NCBI RefSeq assembly: GCF_001295845.1
Contig: NZ_LJIC01000046.1
Location: 20,670 to 84,669 of the forward strand
Source of the DNA: Rhodopseudomonas sp. AAP120
GTDB lineage: Bacteria > Pseudomonadota > Alphaproteobacteria > Rhizobiales > Xanthobacteraceae
Reading direction: 5' to 3'
DNA length: 64,000 bases
The notes below the pieces were generated by a model. The model was given only the letters and a program-made list of their open reading frames with translations, made no database searches and was not told the DNA's origin. Both the position numbers and the translations under genes were made by a program. Below, in pieces: positions 18,723 to 27,939 of this stretch (within the stretch, counting starts at the first letter, position 1; each line of letters begins with the position of its first letter).

Positions 18723-20330
18723 ATGGCGATCGATGGCGTAAGCGGGCGTACTTCCTATATCGGCACCAGCATTCTCAATCTGCGGAATCAGATCGACAAC
18801 CTGACCAATCAGGTTGCGAGCGGCCGCATCTCGAATACCTATGCGGGCGACGGCACCGGCCGCAGCCTGGCGATCGGGATGCGCGCGCAGGTGGCGAACA
18901 TCGCCAGCTATTCGGACACGATGACCAACATCAACACCCGGATCAGCGTCGCCAACCTGTCGCTGCAGCGGCTCAACGCGATCGGCAGCGAAGTGAAGGG
19001 CGCCGCCGCCAGCGCCGGCGCGACGCTCGACAACACCGGCCAGTCGTCGGGCCAGAAGACCGCCAGCCTCGACTTCTTCGATGCCGTCGACATGCTGAAC
19101 GCGCAGTCCGGCGACCGCTATCTGTTTTCCGGCCGCGCCACCGACACCGCGCCGGTGACCGCCGCCGACCAGATCATGAACGGCAACGGCGCGGCGATCG
19201 CCGGGCTGAAGCAGGTGATCAGCGAGCGCCATGATGCCGATGTCGGCACCAACGGCATGGGGCGCACCATCGTCTCGACCGGCGCGACGGCGTCGTCGGT
19301 GCAGATCGGCGAGGACTTCGCCGCCAATCCCTATGCGATGCCGACGCCGGTCGGCGCCTCGCCGTTCGGCCTGAAGATTTCCTCGATCGCCACCACGATC
19401 GCGGGCGCGACCGTGACGCAGCCGACCGAAACGCCGCCGACCACCCCGCCGGCGGCCCCCAATCCGGTGGCGATGGGCATCGACCTCAACGGCAATCTGC
19501 CGAAGGAGGGCGACACCGTGTCGTTCACCTTCAACCTGCCGGACGGCACCCAGGAAACCATCAAGCTGACGGCGTCGTCGCAGACGCCGCTGCCGGCCAA
19601 CAGCTTTGCGATCGATCCGGGGCAGCCGCTCGCGGTGCCGCCGGTGGCGGCGTCGCCCTCGGTCACGGCCACCAACCTGAAATCGGCGCTGACCGACGCG
19701 GTGCAGAAGCTGTCGGGCAGCGCGCTGTCGGCCGCGTCCGCCATCAAGGCTGGCGACGACTTCTTCAACAACACGCCGCCGCTGCGCGTGGCCGGCACCG
19801 CGCCGTTCGGCAGCGCCACCGCGCAGGTCGCCGGCACCAAGGCCAATACCGTGTTCTGGTACAATGGCGAGCCGGACTCGGCGAGCGATCCGGCGCGCGG
19901 CACCGCGGTCGGCCGGGTCGACGATTCCATCACGGTGCAATACGGCATCCGGGCCGACGAGCAGGCGCTGCGCAAGCAGTTGCAGACCGTGGCGGTGTTC
20001 GCGGCGGTGACGACATCGGCGTCCGATCCGAACGGCGCCAACAAGCTCGCCGCGCTCAACCAGCGGATCGCTGCGAACCTCGCGGTGGTGCCGGGCCAGC
20101 AGACCATCCAGAACATCCAGGCCGATCTCGCCGGCGCCCAGGCGGCCATGAAGGCGACCGGCGACCGCCAGACCCAGACCAAGGCGCTGGCGCAGACCAT
20201 GCTGGATTCGATCGAGGGCGTGAACAACGACGAGGTCGCGACCAAGATCCTGGCGCTGCAAACCAGCCTGCAGGCATCCTATCAGCTGACCTCGAAGCTC
20301 TATCAGATGAGCCTCGTCAAGTTTCTTTGA
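18723..20330 (+). CDS. flgL: Flagellar hook-filament junction protein FlgL (HAP3)
   Basis: Second junction protein, a flagellin homologue. The N-terminus (SILNLRNQIDNLTNQVASGRISNTYAG) is the flagellin/FlgL D0-D1 helix, and the C-terminus (NNDEVATKILALQTSLQASYQLTSKLYQMSLVKFL) has the FlgL ending. The 535-aa length exceeds enteric FlgL (about 317); the middle carries a Pro/Thr-rich segment (TQPTETPPTTPPAAPNP, near 235) and an extended variable domain. Last gene of the flgEKL unit; a hairpin follows. Confidence 0.92.
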   Translation: MAIDGVSGRTSYIGTSILNLRNQIDNLTNQVASGRISNTYAGDGTGRSLAIGMRAQVANIASYSDTMTNINTRISVANLSLQRLNAIGSEVKGAAASAGATLDNTGQSSGQKTASLDFFDAVDMLNAQSGDRYLFSGRATDTAPVTAADQIMNGNGAAIAGLKQVISERHDADVGTNGMGRTIVSTGATASSVQIGEDFAANPYAMPTPVGASPFGLKISSIATTIAGATVTQPTETPPTTPPAAPNPVAMGIDLNGNLPKEGDTVSFTFNLPDGTQETIKLTASSQTPLPANSFAIDPGQPLAVPPVAASPSVTATNLKSALTDAVQKLSGSALSAASAIKAGDDFFNNTPPLRVAGTAPFGSATAQVAGTKANTVFWYNGEPDSASDPARGTAVGRVDDSITVQYGIRADEQALRKQLQTVAVFAAVTTSASDPNGANKLAALNQRIAANLAVVPGQQTIQNIQADLAGAQAAMKATGDRQTQTKALAQTMLDSIEGVNNDEVATKILALQTSLQASYQLTSKLYQMSLVKFL

Positions 20331-20340
20331 GGTCGCTTTC

Positions 20341-20367
20341 GCGCGCTACGCGATACGCGTAGTGCGC
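20341..20367. terminator. Hairpin behind flgL, convergent with lysR
   Basis: GCGCGCTACGCG, loop ATA, CGCGTAGTGCGC: twelve pairs with one mismatch. It lies 10 bases after flgL and 13 bases before the stop of the convergent LysR gene. There is no T run, so termination is inferred from structure and position. Confidence 0.6.
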
Positions 20368-20380
20368 TCCGCGTAAGCCG

Positions 20381-21310
20381 TTAGGACGCGGATGTTGGAC
20401 GGCGGGCGGCCTGCTGGCCCTCGCGCACCAGCCAGTCGTAGAAAACGGCGGTCGGGGAGGCGTGCTGGCTCCCGTCCGGGACGTAGGCGAAGTAGCTCCT
20501 TGCCGGAAGACTGACGTTCGGAAACGGCGCGATGAGGCGGCCGGACGCCAGATCGTCTCCGATCAGCGCGGTGGGCCCCATCGCCACGCCCAAGCCATCC
20601 AGTGCGGCCTGGATGGACAGAAAGAAGTGGTCGAAGGTCAGCGTTTCGCTTGGGGTGATCCGAGGTTGCCCGGCTCGCGCCAGCCAATCATGCCATAGCC
20701 GGGGCATGGACGAGACGTTCAGCCAGGTATGCGCGGCCAGATCGGCCACGTCGTCGAGCGGCAGCCTGGCGATGAGCGCCGGACTGCAGACGGGCAGGCG
20801 GCGCTCCGACAGAAACAGCCGGGACGTGAAGCCGTGAAACACATCCGGCCCGCCGCGAATGACGACGTCATAGCTTTCCGGCAGTTCGTCGATCGGTTCG
20901 TTCGACGTGGTCAGCCGAACCTCGATGTCGGGGTGGTCATCGCGGAAGCGTTTCAGCCGCGGCAGGAGCCACCGCATACTGAACGTCGCCAATGCATTGA
21001 CGCGCAGCACCGCCGCGGGTCCATCGCCGTGGGTCGCGCGATGACGCTGGACCGCCTCCGCGATGCGATCGAGCGCGGGGCCGATCTCGTCGAGCAGCGC
21101 CTTGCCGGCCGGCGTGAGCGCCACACGCCGCGTCGCGCGCCGAAACAGCACGGGGTCTCCCAGCCAATCCTCGAGCAGGCGTACGTGCTGACTGATGGCG
21201 CCTTGCGTGACGCCGAGTTCGACCGCGGCTTGCTTGAAGCTCTCCAGGCGAGCCGCCGCCTCGAACGCCCGCACGGCATTCAGCGGCGGCAAGGTTCTGC
21301 GCTGGGCCAT
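20381..21310 (-). CDS. LysR family transcriptional regulator (GcvA-like)
   Basis: LTTR of 309 aa. The winged helix-turn-helix is at the N-terminus (LNAVRAFEAAARLESFKQAAVELGVTQGAISQHVRLLE), followed by the GcvA-type LFRRATRRVALTPAG linker and a periplasmic-binding-like effector domain. Start is the ATG at 21310 (a TTG lies directly before it). It is divergent from an MFS exporter gene, the usual arrangement for an LTTR that controls its neighbour. Effector unknown. Confidence 0.92.
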   Translation of the reverse strand: MAQRRTLPPLNAVRAFEAAARLESFKQAAVELGVTQGAISQHVRLLEDWLGDPVLFRRATRRVALTPAGKALLDEIGPALDRIAEAVQRHRATHGDGPAAVLRVNALATFSMRWLLPRLKRFRDDHPDIEVRLTTSNEPIDELPESYDVVIRGGPDVFHGFTSRLFLSERRLPVCSPALIARLPLDDVADLAAHTWLNVSSMPRLWHDWLARAGQPRITPSETLTFDHFFLSIQAALDGLGVAMGPTALIGDDLASGRLIAPFPNVSLPARSYFAYVPDGSQHASPTAVFYDWLVREGQQAARRPTSAS

Positions 21311-21322
21311 CAATAGAAATCC

Positions 21323-21340
21323 TAATCCATGGGTCGATTA
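21323..21340. promoter_or_regulatory. Candidate LysR-type operator
   Basis: Inverted repeat TAATC-N8-GATTA in the 149-base gap between the LysR gene and the MFS gene, 13 bases from the LysR start. Position and dyad fit an autoregulatory site of the T-N11-A type, but the arms are short and chance is not excluded. Confidence 0.4.
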
Positions 21341-21459
21341 TTACTGGTTTGTGACAGCCGCGGCAAACGTTCAAGCTGCTCCCAACGCAGTTCGGAGGCC
21401 CAGCGACTTATCATGATTCAGAATTTCTTCTGCTGCGGCCAGGCCGGCGCAACGGGATC

Positions 21460-22668
21460 ATGCCGATGACGGAGGTGGCGGAGGCGTCCGGAGCGCGTGC
21501 ATGCCACGCTGCATCGGGACCATCGAAGCGCGAAAAATCGCGCAGCCTGCTGGCCGCATGCCTCGCCCACGCGCTTCATGACGGCTACACCGATGCGCTG
21601 TACGCCTTCCTGCCGGTCTGGCAGGCGCAATTCGGCTTGTCCTACGCGATGCTCGCTGTGGTGCGGGCCTTGTATTTCGGCACCATGGGCGGGCTGCAGA
21701 TCCCGGCCGACCGGGCGCTCCGCAACTGGTCACCGCGCGCGGCGCTGATCCTGTCCACCGCCGCGGCTGCGGCGGGCTTGCTGCTGATGGCGCTGCCGTT
21801 CGGCTTTGCCGGCCTCTGCGTCGGTTTGGTCGTGGCCGGCATCGGATCGAGCATCCAGCATCCGCGCGGTTCGATGCTGGTGGTCGCCAACTACGGCACC
21901 GCCTCACGGCAGCCGCTCGGCATCTACAATTTCTCCGGCGATCTCGGCAAAGCGGCCTTGCCGGCGGCAGTCGCGCTGCTGTTGCCGATCCTCGCCTGGC
22001 AATCGGTGCTGGGGTTGATGGCGGGGCTCGGGGCAGTCATCGTGGCCGCGCTGGCCATGCTGACACCGCCGGCGGCGGCGGCGAACAATGTCGTCGAGGC
22101 CGCCACGCCCGGGCGCGGCGGCGGCGGCTTTCGCATCCTCACCACGATCGGTGCGCTGGATACCGCCACCCGCATGGGATATCTGCTGTTTCTGCCCTTC
22201 CTGATCCATGGACAGGGCGGCGGCTTGCAGGCTGTCGGGGCCGCGCTCGCACTGCTGTTCATCGGTGGTGCGTTCGGCAAGGCGGCATGCGCGTGGCTCG
22301 GCGAGCGGCTCGGCGTCGTCGGCACCGTCATCATCACCGAGGCGGTGACTGCCTTGCTGATCGTGGCGACGCTGTTCACCCCGCTGCCGCTGACGTTCGT
22401 TCTGCTGCCGCTGCTCGGCATCGTGCTGAACGGCACATCGTCAGTGCTCTATGGCACTGTCCCCGAGCTCTCGAGCGGGGATACCGGACGTGCGTTCGCT
22501 GTCTTCTATACAAGCGTCATCTGTGCAGGCGGTCTCGCGCCGATCCTGTATGGCACGATCGCCGATCACAGCAGCCGCACGGTCGGCGTGCTGGCGTCAT
22601 CGGCAACGGCGGCCCTGATCGTCCCGCTCGTGCTGGCCCTCCGCCCGCATCTACGCCGGTCTCACTGA
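21460..22668 (+). CDS. MFS transporter, fosmidomycin-resistance (Fsr)-like
   Basis: A 402-aa major facilitator with about twelve hydrophobic segments. The first helix ends with AHALHDGYTDALYAFLPVWQAQFGLSYAMLA, and helix 4 begins GIGSSIQHPRGSMLV; both resemble the HxxxD...LP and G-x-HP motifs of Fsr-type exporters. It probably exports a small organic compound, with the divergent LysR protein as sensor. Substrate is not predictable, and resistance is only the name of the subgroup. Confidence 0.8.
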   Translation: MPMTEVAEASGARACHAASGPSKREKSRSLLAACLAHALHDGYTDALYAFLPVWQAQFGLSYAMLAVVRALYFGTMGGLQIPADRALRNWSPRAALILSTAAAAAGLLLMALPFGFAGLCVGLVVAGIGSSIQHPRGSMLVVANYGTASRQPLGIYNFSGDLGKAALPAAVALLLPILAWQSVLGLMAGLGAVIVAALAMLTPPAAAANNVVEAATPGRGGGGFRILTTIGALDTATRMGYLLFLPFLIHGQGGGLQAVGAALALLFIGGAFGKAACAWLGERLGVVGTVIITEAVTALLIVATLFTPLPLTFVLLPLLGIVLNGTSSVLYGTVPELSSGDTGRAFAVFYTSVICAGGLAPILYGTIADHSSRTVGVLASSATAALIVPLVLALRPHLRRSH

Positions 22669-23027
22669 GCAACCCCGGCGGGCTGACGCGGGGATCACCA
22701 GAGTGCGGAAGACGCCGCCTAGTTAAAGATCCGTCAACGATTAGATCGCCGTTGCTGTGATCCTGCGGCGGCCGTCACTCGCGTGCCGATGCGTCGCGAT
22801 CCTCGCAAGCCTCACCAAATCCAGCATCTTTCGACGAAAGCGCTGCCCGCTTCGCCGGCAAATACGCGTCCGTCCTCGTTGTTTCACGAGGACTAACCAC
22901 GTGGTTTTACGCGCGTTCTGGTCCGTTAAAGCCTCTGCCTCTCCTTTACGCATTTTTAGAGTCTCACCGTCATGGTTCCGCGGTCGATCAAGAAGATCGT
23001 ATTTGCGCACCAGGAAGGTAGCATCAC
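22669..23027 (+). promoter_or_regulatory. Upstream region and leader of flagellin 1
   Basis: A 359-base stretch without a convincing gene. It holds TTAA-AGATCCG-TCAA (22723-22737), a near match to the CtrA box. It also holds a perfect 8-bp hairpin GTCCTCGT-TGTTTC-ACGAGGAC (22872-22893), the 12-bp palindrome AACCACGTGGTT right after it (22895-22906), and AGGAAGG shortly before the flagellin ATG. No sigma-54 consensus was found. The hairpin could be a 5'-UTR element for FlbT-type control of flagellin mRNA. Confidence 0.5.
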
Positions 23028-25694
23028 ATGTCAGGTATCGTTCTCTCGAACGCCGTTCGCCAGAATCTCTCGTCGCTCCAGGCCACGGCTGATCTGCTCG
23101 CCACCACCCAAAGCCGCCTCTCGTCCGGCAAGAAGGTGAACTCGGCTCTCGACAATCCGACCAACTTCTTCACCGCTGCTTCGCTCGACGCGCGCGCCAG
23201 CGACATCAACAACCTGCTGGACGGCATCGGCAACGGCGTGCAGATCCTGCAGGCCGCCAACACCGGCATCACCTCGCTCACCAAGCTGGTGGACTCGGCC
23301 AAGTCGATCGCCAACCAGGCCCTGCAGACGACCTCGGGCTACGCCACGAAGTCGAACGTGTCGGCCACGATCTCCGGCGCCACTGCAGACGACCTCCGCG
23401 GCACGCAGAGCTTCACGAACGGTGTCGCCACCGGCAACGTGATCTTCGACGGCACCGCCGGCGGCACCACCGCTGCTTCGGGCACCGATACGCTCGGCGG
23501 CGCGATCGTCAGCATCGCGGCGTCTGCGGCTGTCACCGTTCTCGGTGCGGCTGACAACACCGCGCTCGGCAGCGTCCTCAGCGTCGGTACCGCCGCCGCC
23601 ACCGCGGCCGGCTCCAACCTGATCAGCGACCTCACCAACGGTTCGACCACCACGGCGACCGGTCCGGCTGCGGGCGACTCGATCACGGTGAACGGCAAGA
23701 CCATCACCTTCACCACCGCCGGCGCCGCCAGCAAGGACAGCAACGGCAACTACACGATCGGTCTCGACCAGACGCTGACCAAGCTGGCCAACACCATCGA
23801 CGACATCAACGGCAACACCGGTCACTCCTCGACCGTCACCGCCGGCAAGCTGGAACTGCACTCGGGCACCAACAGCCCGCTGACGGTCGGCGACAATGCC
23901 GGCGGCGCCGTTCTGGCCAAGCTCGGCCTGACCGCGCAGACCGTCGACACCGCCGCGTCGACCGCGTCGGCCAACATCTCGGGCAGCACCCAGCTGTTCA
24001 ACACCCATGGTGGCCTCACCACCACGGCGATCGCCGACGGCACCACCATCTCGGTGAACGGCAAGACCATCACGTTCAAGACCTCCGATGCTCCGCAGGG
24101 CAACAACATCCCGACGGGCACCGGCGTTCTCGGCCGTATCGGCACTGACGGCAACGGCAACTCCACGATCTACCTCGGCGACCAGACCAAGTTCACCAAC
24201 GCGACGGTGGGCGATCTGTTGACCGCGGTCGATCTCGCGAACGGCGTCAAGTCGGCGTCGATCTCGAACGGCGTGGCCACCATCAGCACCAACTCCGGCC
24301 AGACTGCTTCGGCCGTCTCGGGTGGTATCACCACCATCCAGAGCTCGACCGGCGCTGACCTGAACATCACGGCCTCGACCGATCTGTTCAAGAGCCTCGG
24401 CCTCACCACCGCCACCGGCACGGGCCCGCTGACGCTGACCAAGCAGCGCACCACCAGCGGCACCACCCTCGGCACGCTGATCGCCGACGGTTCGACCCTG
24501 AACGTGAACGGCAAGACCATCACGTTCAAGAATGCCGCGGTTCCGACCGCGTCGTCGACCCACCAGGGCATCTCCGGCAACGTCGAGACCGACGGCCAGG
24601 GCAACTCGACCGTGTACCTGCAGAAGGGCACTGTCGACGACGTCCTCAAGGCCATCGACCTTGCCACCGGTGTCCGCACCGCGGCGCTGGGTGTTGCCGG
24701 CGCGACCATCGCGACCGCCAACGGCACGGCCAACTCGTCGATCACGAGCGGCTCGCTGAAGCTGTCGACCGGCCTCGCGTCGGACCTCAGCATCAACGGC
24801 ACCGGCAACGCGCTGGCGGCCCTCGGCCTCACCGGCCCGAGCGGTAGCGCCACCTCGTTCACCGCGGCTCGCGGCGCGGCGGCTGGCAGCCTGAACGGCA
24901 AGACGCTGACCTTCACCTCCTTCAACGGCGGTGCGGCCACCAACGTCACCTTCGGCGACGGCACCAACGGCACCGTCAAGTCGCTCGCTCAGCTCAACGC
25001 TGCGCTGGCGTCCAACAACCTGACGGCGTCGATCGACAACGCCTCCGGCAAGCTCACGATCGCGGCGTCGAACGACTACGCTTCCCACACGCTGGGTGGC
25101 GCGGACGGCGGCGTGATCGGCGGCACTCTGTCCTCGACGCTGACCTTCTCGTTGCCGAACGCACCGGTGGTCGACGTCAACGCGCAGACGACCCGCGCCG
25201 GCCTGGTCAAGCAGTTCAACGACGTGCTCGACCAGATCAAGACCACCGCGCAGGACTCCTCGTTCAACGGCGTCAACCTGCTGAACGGCGACAACCTGAA
25301 GCTGGTGTTCAACGAAACCGGCAAGTCCACGATCTCGATCCAGGGCGTGACCTTCAACCCGACCGGCCTCGGCCTGTCGTCCCTGAGCTCGGGCGTCGAC
25401 TTCATCGACAACAACGCCACCAACTCGGTGTTGACGAAGCTGAGCGCCGCCTCGACCGCCCTGCGGTCGCAGTCCTCCGCGTTCGGTTCGAACCTGTCGA
25501 TCGTGCAGGCCCGTCAGGACTTCTCGAAGAGCCTGATCAACGTGCTGCAGACCGGCTCGTCGAACCTGACGCTGGCCGACACCAACGAGGAAGCGGCGAA
25601 CAGCCAGGCGCTGACGACCCGCCAGTCGATCGCGGTGTCCGCGCTGTCGCTGGCCAACCAGTCGCAGCAGGGCGTGCTCCAGCTCCTGCGCTGA
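23028..25694 (+). CDS. Flagellin, large type with hook-IN repeats (copy 1)
   Basis: Filament subunit. N-terminal D0/D1 (SNAVRQNLSSLQATADLL...RLSSGKKVNSALDNPTNFF) and C-terminal D0/D1 (LADTNEEAANSQALTTRQSIAVSALSLANQSQQGVLQLLR) are canonical. At 888 aa it is much larger than common alphaproteobacterial flagellins (270-500). The centre (about 200-740) is very rich in Thr/Ser/Gly/Asn and has several related units of about 120-160 residues built on VNGKTITF...GNSTIYL...VGDLLTAVDLANGV...STGADLNI, a hook-IN-like pattern. No cysteine was noted. The abundant Ser/Thr would suit O-glycosylation by the enzymes encoded downstream. A second copy at 41881 matches along the whole length. Confidence 0.96.
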   Translation: MSGIVLSNAVRQNLSSLQATADLLATTQSRLSSGKKVNSALDNPTNFFTAASLDARASDINNLLDGIGNGVQILQAANTGITSLTKLVDSAKSIANQALQTTSGYATKSNVSATISGATADDLRGTQSFTNGVATGNVIFDGTAGGTTAASGTDTLGGAIVSIAASAAVTVLGAADNTALGSVLSVGTAAATAAGSNLISDLTNGSTTTATGPAAGDSITVNGKTITFTTAGAASKDSNGNYTIGLDQTLTKLANTIDDINGNTGHSSTVTAGKLELHSGTNSPLTVGDNAGGAVLAKLGLTAQTVDTAASTASANISGSTQLFNTHGGLTTTAIADGTTISVNGKTITFKTSDAPQGNNIPTGTGVLGRIGTDGNGNSTIYLGDQTKFTNATVGDLLTAVDLANGVKSASISNGVATISTNSGQTASAVSGGITTIQSSTGADLNITASTDLFKSLGLTTATGTGPLTLTKQRTTSGTTLGTLIADGSTLNVNGKTITFKNAAVPTASSTHQGISGNVETDGQGNSTVYLQKGTVDDVLKAIDLATGVRTAALGVAGATIATANGTANSSITSGSLKLSTGLASDLSINGTGNALAALGLTGPSGSATSFTAARGAAAGSLNGKTLTFTSFNGGAATNVTFGDGTNGTVKSLAQLNAALASNNLTASIDNASGKLTIAASNDYASHTLGGADGGVIGGTLSSTLTFSLPNAPVVDVNAQTTRAGLVKQFNDVLDQIKTTAQDSSFNGVNLLNGDNLKLVFNETGKSTISIQGVTFNPTGLGLSSLSSGVDFIDNNATNSVLTKLSAASTALRSQSSAFGSNLSIVQARQDFSKSLINVLQTGSSNLTLADTNEEAANSQALTTRQSIAVSALSLANQSQQGVLQLLR

Positions 25695-25726
25695 TCCGCA
25701 GCGACTGTCGAACTAACGATCTGGAG

Positions 25727-25755
25727 GCGGCGGGGGAAACCCCGCCGCTTTCGTT
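25727..25755 (+). terminator. Flagellin 1 terminator
   Basis: GCGGCGGGG, GAAA tetraloop, CCCCGCCGC, followed by TTTCGTTT. The nine-pair GC stem, stable tetraloop and T-rich tail make this a clear intrinsic terminator 33 bases after the flagellin stop. Confidence 0.88.
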
Positions 25756-25867
25756 TGTGGCGGCCGGTCTGGCCTTCCAGCCGGACTGGCGCACGGGCAT
25801 TCGCTTGCCCTCTCCGGCGAAATGTGGTCGGAGTGATTCATCGGCTCATCAGCGACGGCGTCGATTC

Positions 25868-26797
25868 ATGAACCAGACCGCCCCGGTACCAGGTAGCACC
25901 GCGTCGTCCCAGTCCGCCGCACGCCGCGCGCCGGCGGCGCACGAGGTTCTCGCCGCGATCATCGCGGCGCTGCCGGAGCTGGCGCATCACCATGCCCCGG
26001 GCGGCACCGCGTATCAGGCGCTCGAAGCCGCCGCGCGGCAGGCTGTGGTGACGCTGTTCGGGCAGGGCGGCACGGATGTCCCGTTCGGACCATTCGGGCC
26101 GATCACTTTCCCCTATCATGCGATGGGCGCGGTCGACTCGCTGGACCTGTTCGGGCTCGACGAACTGATCCTGTTCGCATTCTATTGGCAGAACCGCGGC
26201 ACTTACCGAAAGACCGCCGACATCGGCGGCAATATCGGGCTGCACAGCCTGGTGATGGCGCGCTGCGGCTTTGCGGTCGAAACCTACGAGCCGGATCCCG
26301 AGCACGTCGCGCTGCTGCAGGCCAACATGCGCGCCAACGGCATCGCCTCCGTCCACGTCAACGAAGCCGCCGTGTCGGCAGAGGCCGGCGAGGCGGAGTT
26401 TCTCCGGCTGCGCGGCAACACCACCGGCAGCCACATCGCCGGCGCCAAGAGCGATCCCTATGGCGAGATCGACCGCTTCAAGGTGCGGCTCGAGGCCTTC
26501 AGCAAAATCGCGGCCGCGGTCGATTTCGCCAAGATCGACGCCGAAGGCCACGAGGCGGTGATCATCACCTCGCTGCCGGCCGCGCAGTGGGATAGCCTCG
26601 ATGTCATGCTGGAGATCGGCAGCGACGCCAACGCTGCCGCGATCTTCGACTACGCGGCCGGCGCGGGCGTCCGCCTGTTCACGCAGAAGACCGGCTGGCG
26701 GCGTGCGCAGTCGCTGGCCGACCTGCCGACCTCCTACAAGCAGGGCAGCGCCTTCCTGACGCGCAAGGAAGCGATGCCCGGGCTGCCGCCGGCGTAG
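25868..26797 (+). CDS. FkbM family methyltransferase
   Basis: SAM-dependent methyltransferase, 309 aa. The SAM-binding TADIGGNIGLHSLVMARCG motif lies near residue 118, the acidic VETYEPDPEHV (post-II) follows, and the conserved IDAEGHEAVIITSL motif is near 222. FkbM enzymes O-methylate sugars or polyketides. Lying between the flagellin and the sugar-nucleotide operon, it may methylate the flagellin glycan. The ATG at 25868 is chosen because the 37 codons upstream look non-coding. Confidence 0.88.
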   Translation: MNQTAPVPGSTASSQSAARRAPAAHEVLAAIIAALPELAHHHAPGGTAYQALEAAARQAVVTLFGQGGTDVPFGPFGPITFPYHAMGAVDSLDLFGLDELILFAFYWQNRGTYRKTADIGGNIGLHSLVMARCGFAVETYEPDPEHVALLQANMRANGIASVHVNEAAVSAEAGEAEFLRLRGNTTGSHIAGAKSDPYGEIDRFKVRLEAFSKIAAAVDFAKIDAEGHEAVIITSLPAAQWDSLDVMLEIGSDANAAAIFDYAAGAGVRLFTQKTGWRRAQSLADLPTSYKQGSAFLTRKEAMPGLPPA

Positions 26798-27013
26798 TCG
26801 CGACACGCCTGCTGACGCTGGGAACCCGAGCCGTTTCCGCGAGCGATCTGGCGATCCGCATCATCCTAGTAACTTGCCGAGGGTGGTTGCGCGGACGGCG
26901 TGGGGGACTTCGCTGGTCGCTGCTTCATGTCTGTGGATGTCTGTGCGTTGCCAGTTGATTGCGATTCAGTCATTAGTGACGAATCAAGCGCATCTTGGGC
27001 GCCTGGGGCACGG

Positions 27014-27715
27014 ATGATGAAGTCGCGCAAGATGCAGGCCCGGGATCAGCAATCCCGAGAGTCCCACTCCGAAGACTCATCGGGTGATATCCACGCGGAT
27101 GTCGCTCCGAGCCCGCTGGTCTCCCGCAAGCAGATGCTCGGCTATTTCGACGTGCTGCGCGACGCGCTGGCCGCGACCCAGGTGTCCGATCGCGACGGTC
27201 ACAGCTTCGGCCAGGAAGTCGCGGCGTCGCTGGTGATCGCCTGGGCCCGCGAGGCGCATGCCGAAGGCCGCAAGCTGATCTTCATCGGCAACGGCGGCAG
27301 CGCCGCCATCGCCAGCCACATGGCGGTCGATTACTCCAAGAACGGCGGCCTGCGCGCTGTGTGCCTCAACGACGGCGCGATGCTCACCTGCCTCGGCAAC
27401 GATCTCGGCTACGAGCAGGTGTTCGCGCGCCAGATCGATCTGTTCGCCCAGCCCGGCGACCTGCTGATCGCGATCTCGAGCTCCGGCCGTTCGCCCAACA
27501 TCCTCAACGCGGTCGCGGTGGCGGAACAGCGCGGCTGCCGGATCGTGACGCTGAGCGGCTTTGCGCCGGACAATCCGCTGCGCAGCCAGGGCGACATCAA
27601 TTTCTATCTCGCTTCCGACCAATACGGCTTCGTGGAGATCGGCCATCTGACGCTGTGCCACGCGATCCTCGACTTCGCCTGCGGCCAACGCGTGCCGCTG
27701 CCGGCCGCCGGCTGA
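27014..27715 (+). CDS. SIS-domain sugar-phosphate isomerase (GmhA-like)
   Basis: Single SIS domain of the phosphoheptose isomerase group, which turns sedoheptulose 7-phosphate into D-glycero-D-manno-heptose 7-phosphate. Conserved: IFIGNGGSAAIASHMAVDYSKNGG, LTCLGNDLGYEQVF (GmhA carries a similar NDxxYxxxF), and ISSSGRSPNILNAV. About 233 aa from the ATG at 27014, which has GGGGCACGG ahead of it; the in-frame start at 26900 would add an atypical stretch. With the HldE-like and nucleotidyltransferase genes downstream it suggests a nucleotide-heptose-like pathway. Confidence 0.82.
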   Translation: MMKSRKMQARDQQSRESHSEDSSGDIHADVAPSPLVSRKQMLGYFDVLRDALAATQVSDRDGHSFGQEVAASLVIAWAREAHAEGRKLIFIGNGGSAAIASHMAVDYSKNGGLRAVCLNDGAMLTCLGNDLGYEQVFARQIDLFAQPGDLLIAISSSGRSPNILNAVAVAEQRGCRIVTLSGFAPDNPLRSQGDINFYLASDQYGFVEIGHLTLCHAILDFACGQRVPLPAAG

Positions 27716-27820
27716 TCGCGCCGCGCGGCCCTACCAGCGCGTGCAGAAATGCGTGTATCTCTGGAAACATAGAGAGCAGTGATTCGTGGATCCGGCATGG
27801 CCGCGATCCCGGTGTGGCGT

Positions 27821-27848
27821 TTGCGTAGCGAGCCTTGCGTAGCGAACC
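27821..27848. repeat. 14-bp tandem direct repeat
   Basis: TTGCGTAGCGAGCC is followed directly by TTGCGTAGCGAACC (one difference). It lies in the 224-base gap between the SIS gene and the epimerase gene. No function is apparent; the gap otherwise shows nothing gene-like. Confidence 0.6.
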
Positions 27849-27939
27849 TGCGGCGGAGCCGGTCGTCCCGGTCCGGCCGTGCCCCGAGACATCTGCTCTC
27901 ACGATCTCATGTCTTGAACGTTCTTGGTGGGATGACGCG

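Noticed and set aside
23031..25088. A 685-codon open frame on the minus strand opposite flagellin 1
   Set aside because: Arg/Gly/Ala-rich mirror of the repetitive flagellin gene; no motif and no ribosome site.
23340..25130. Repeated blocks in the flagellins as a possible CRISPR or tandem DNA repeat
   Set aside because: The similarity is at protein level, units are over 100 codons and in frame, and there are no spacers.
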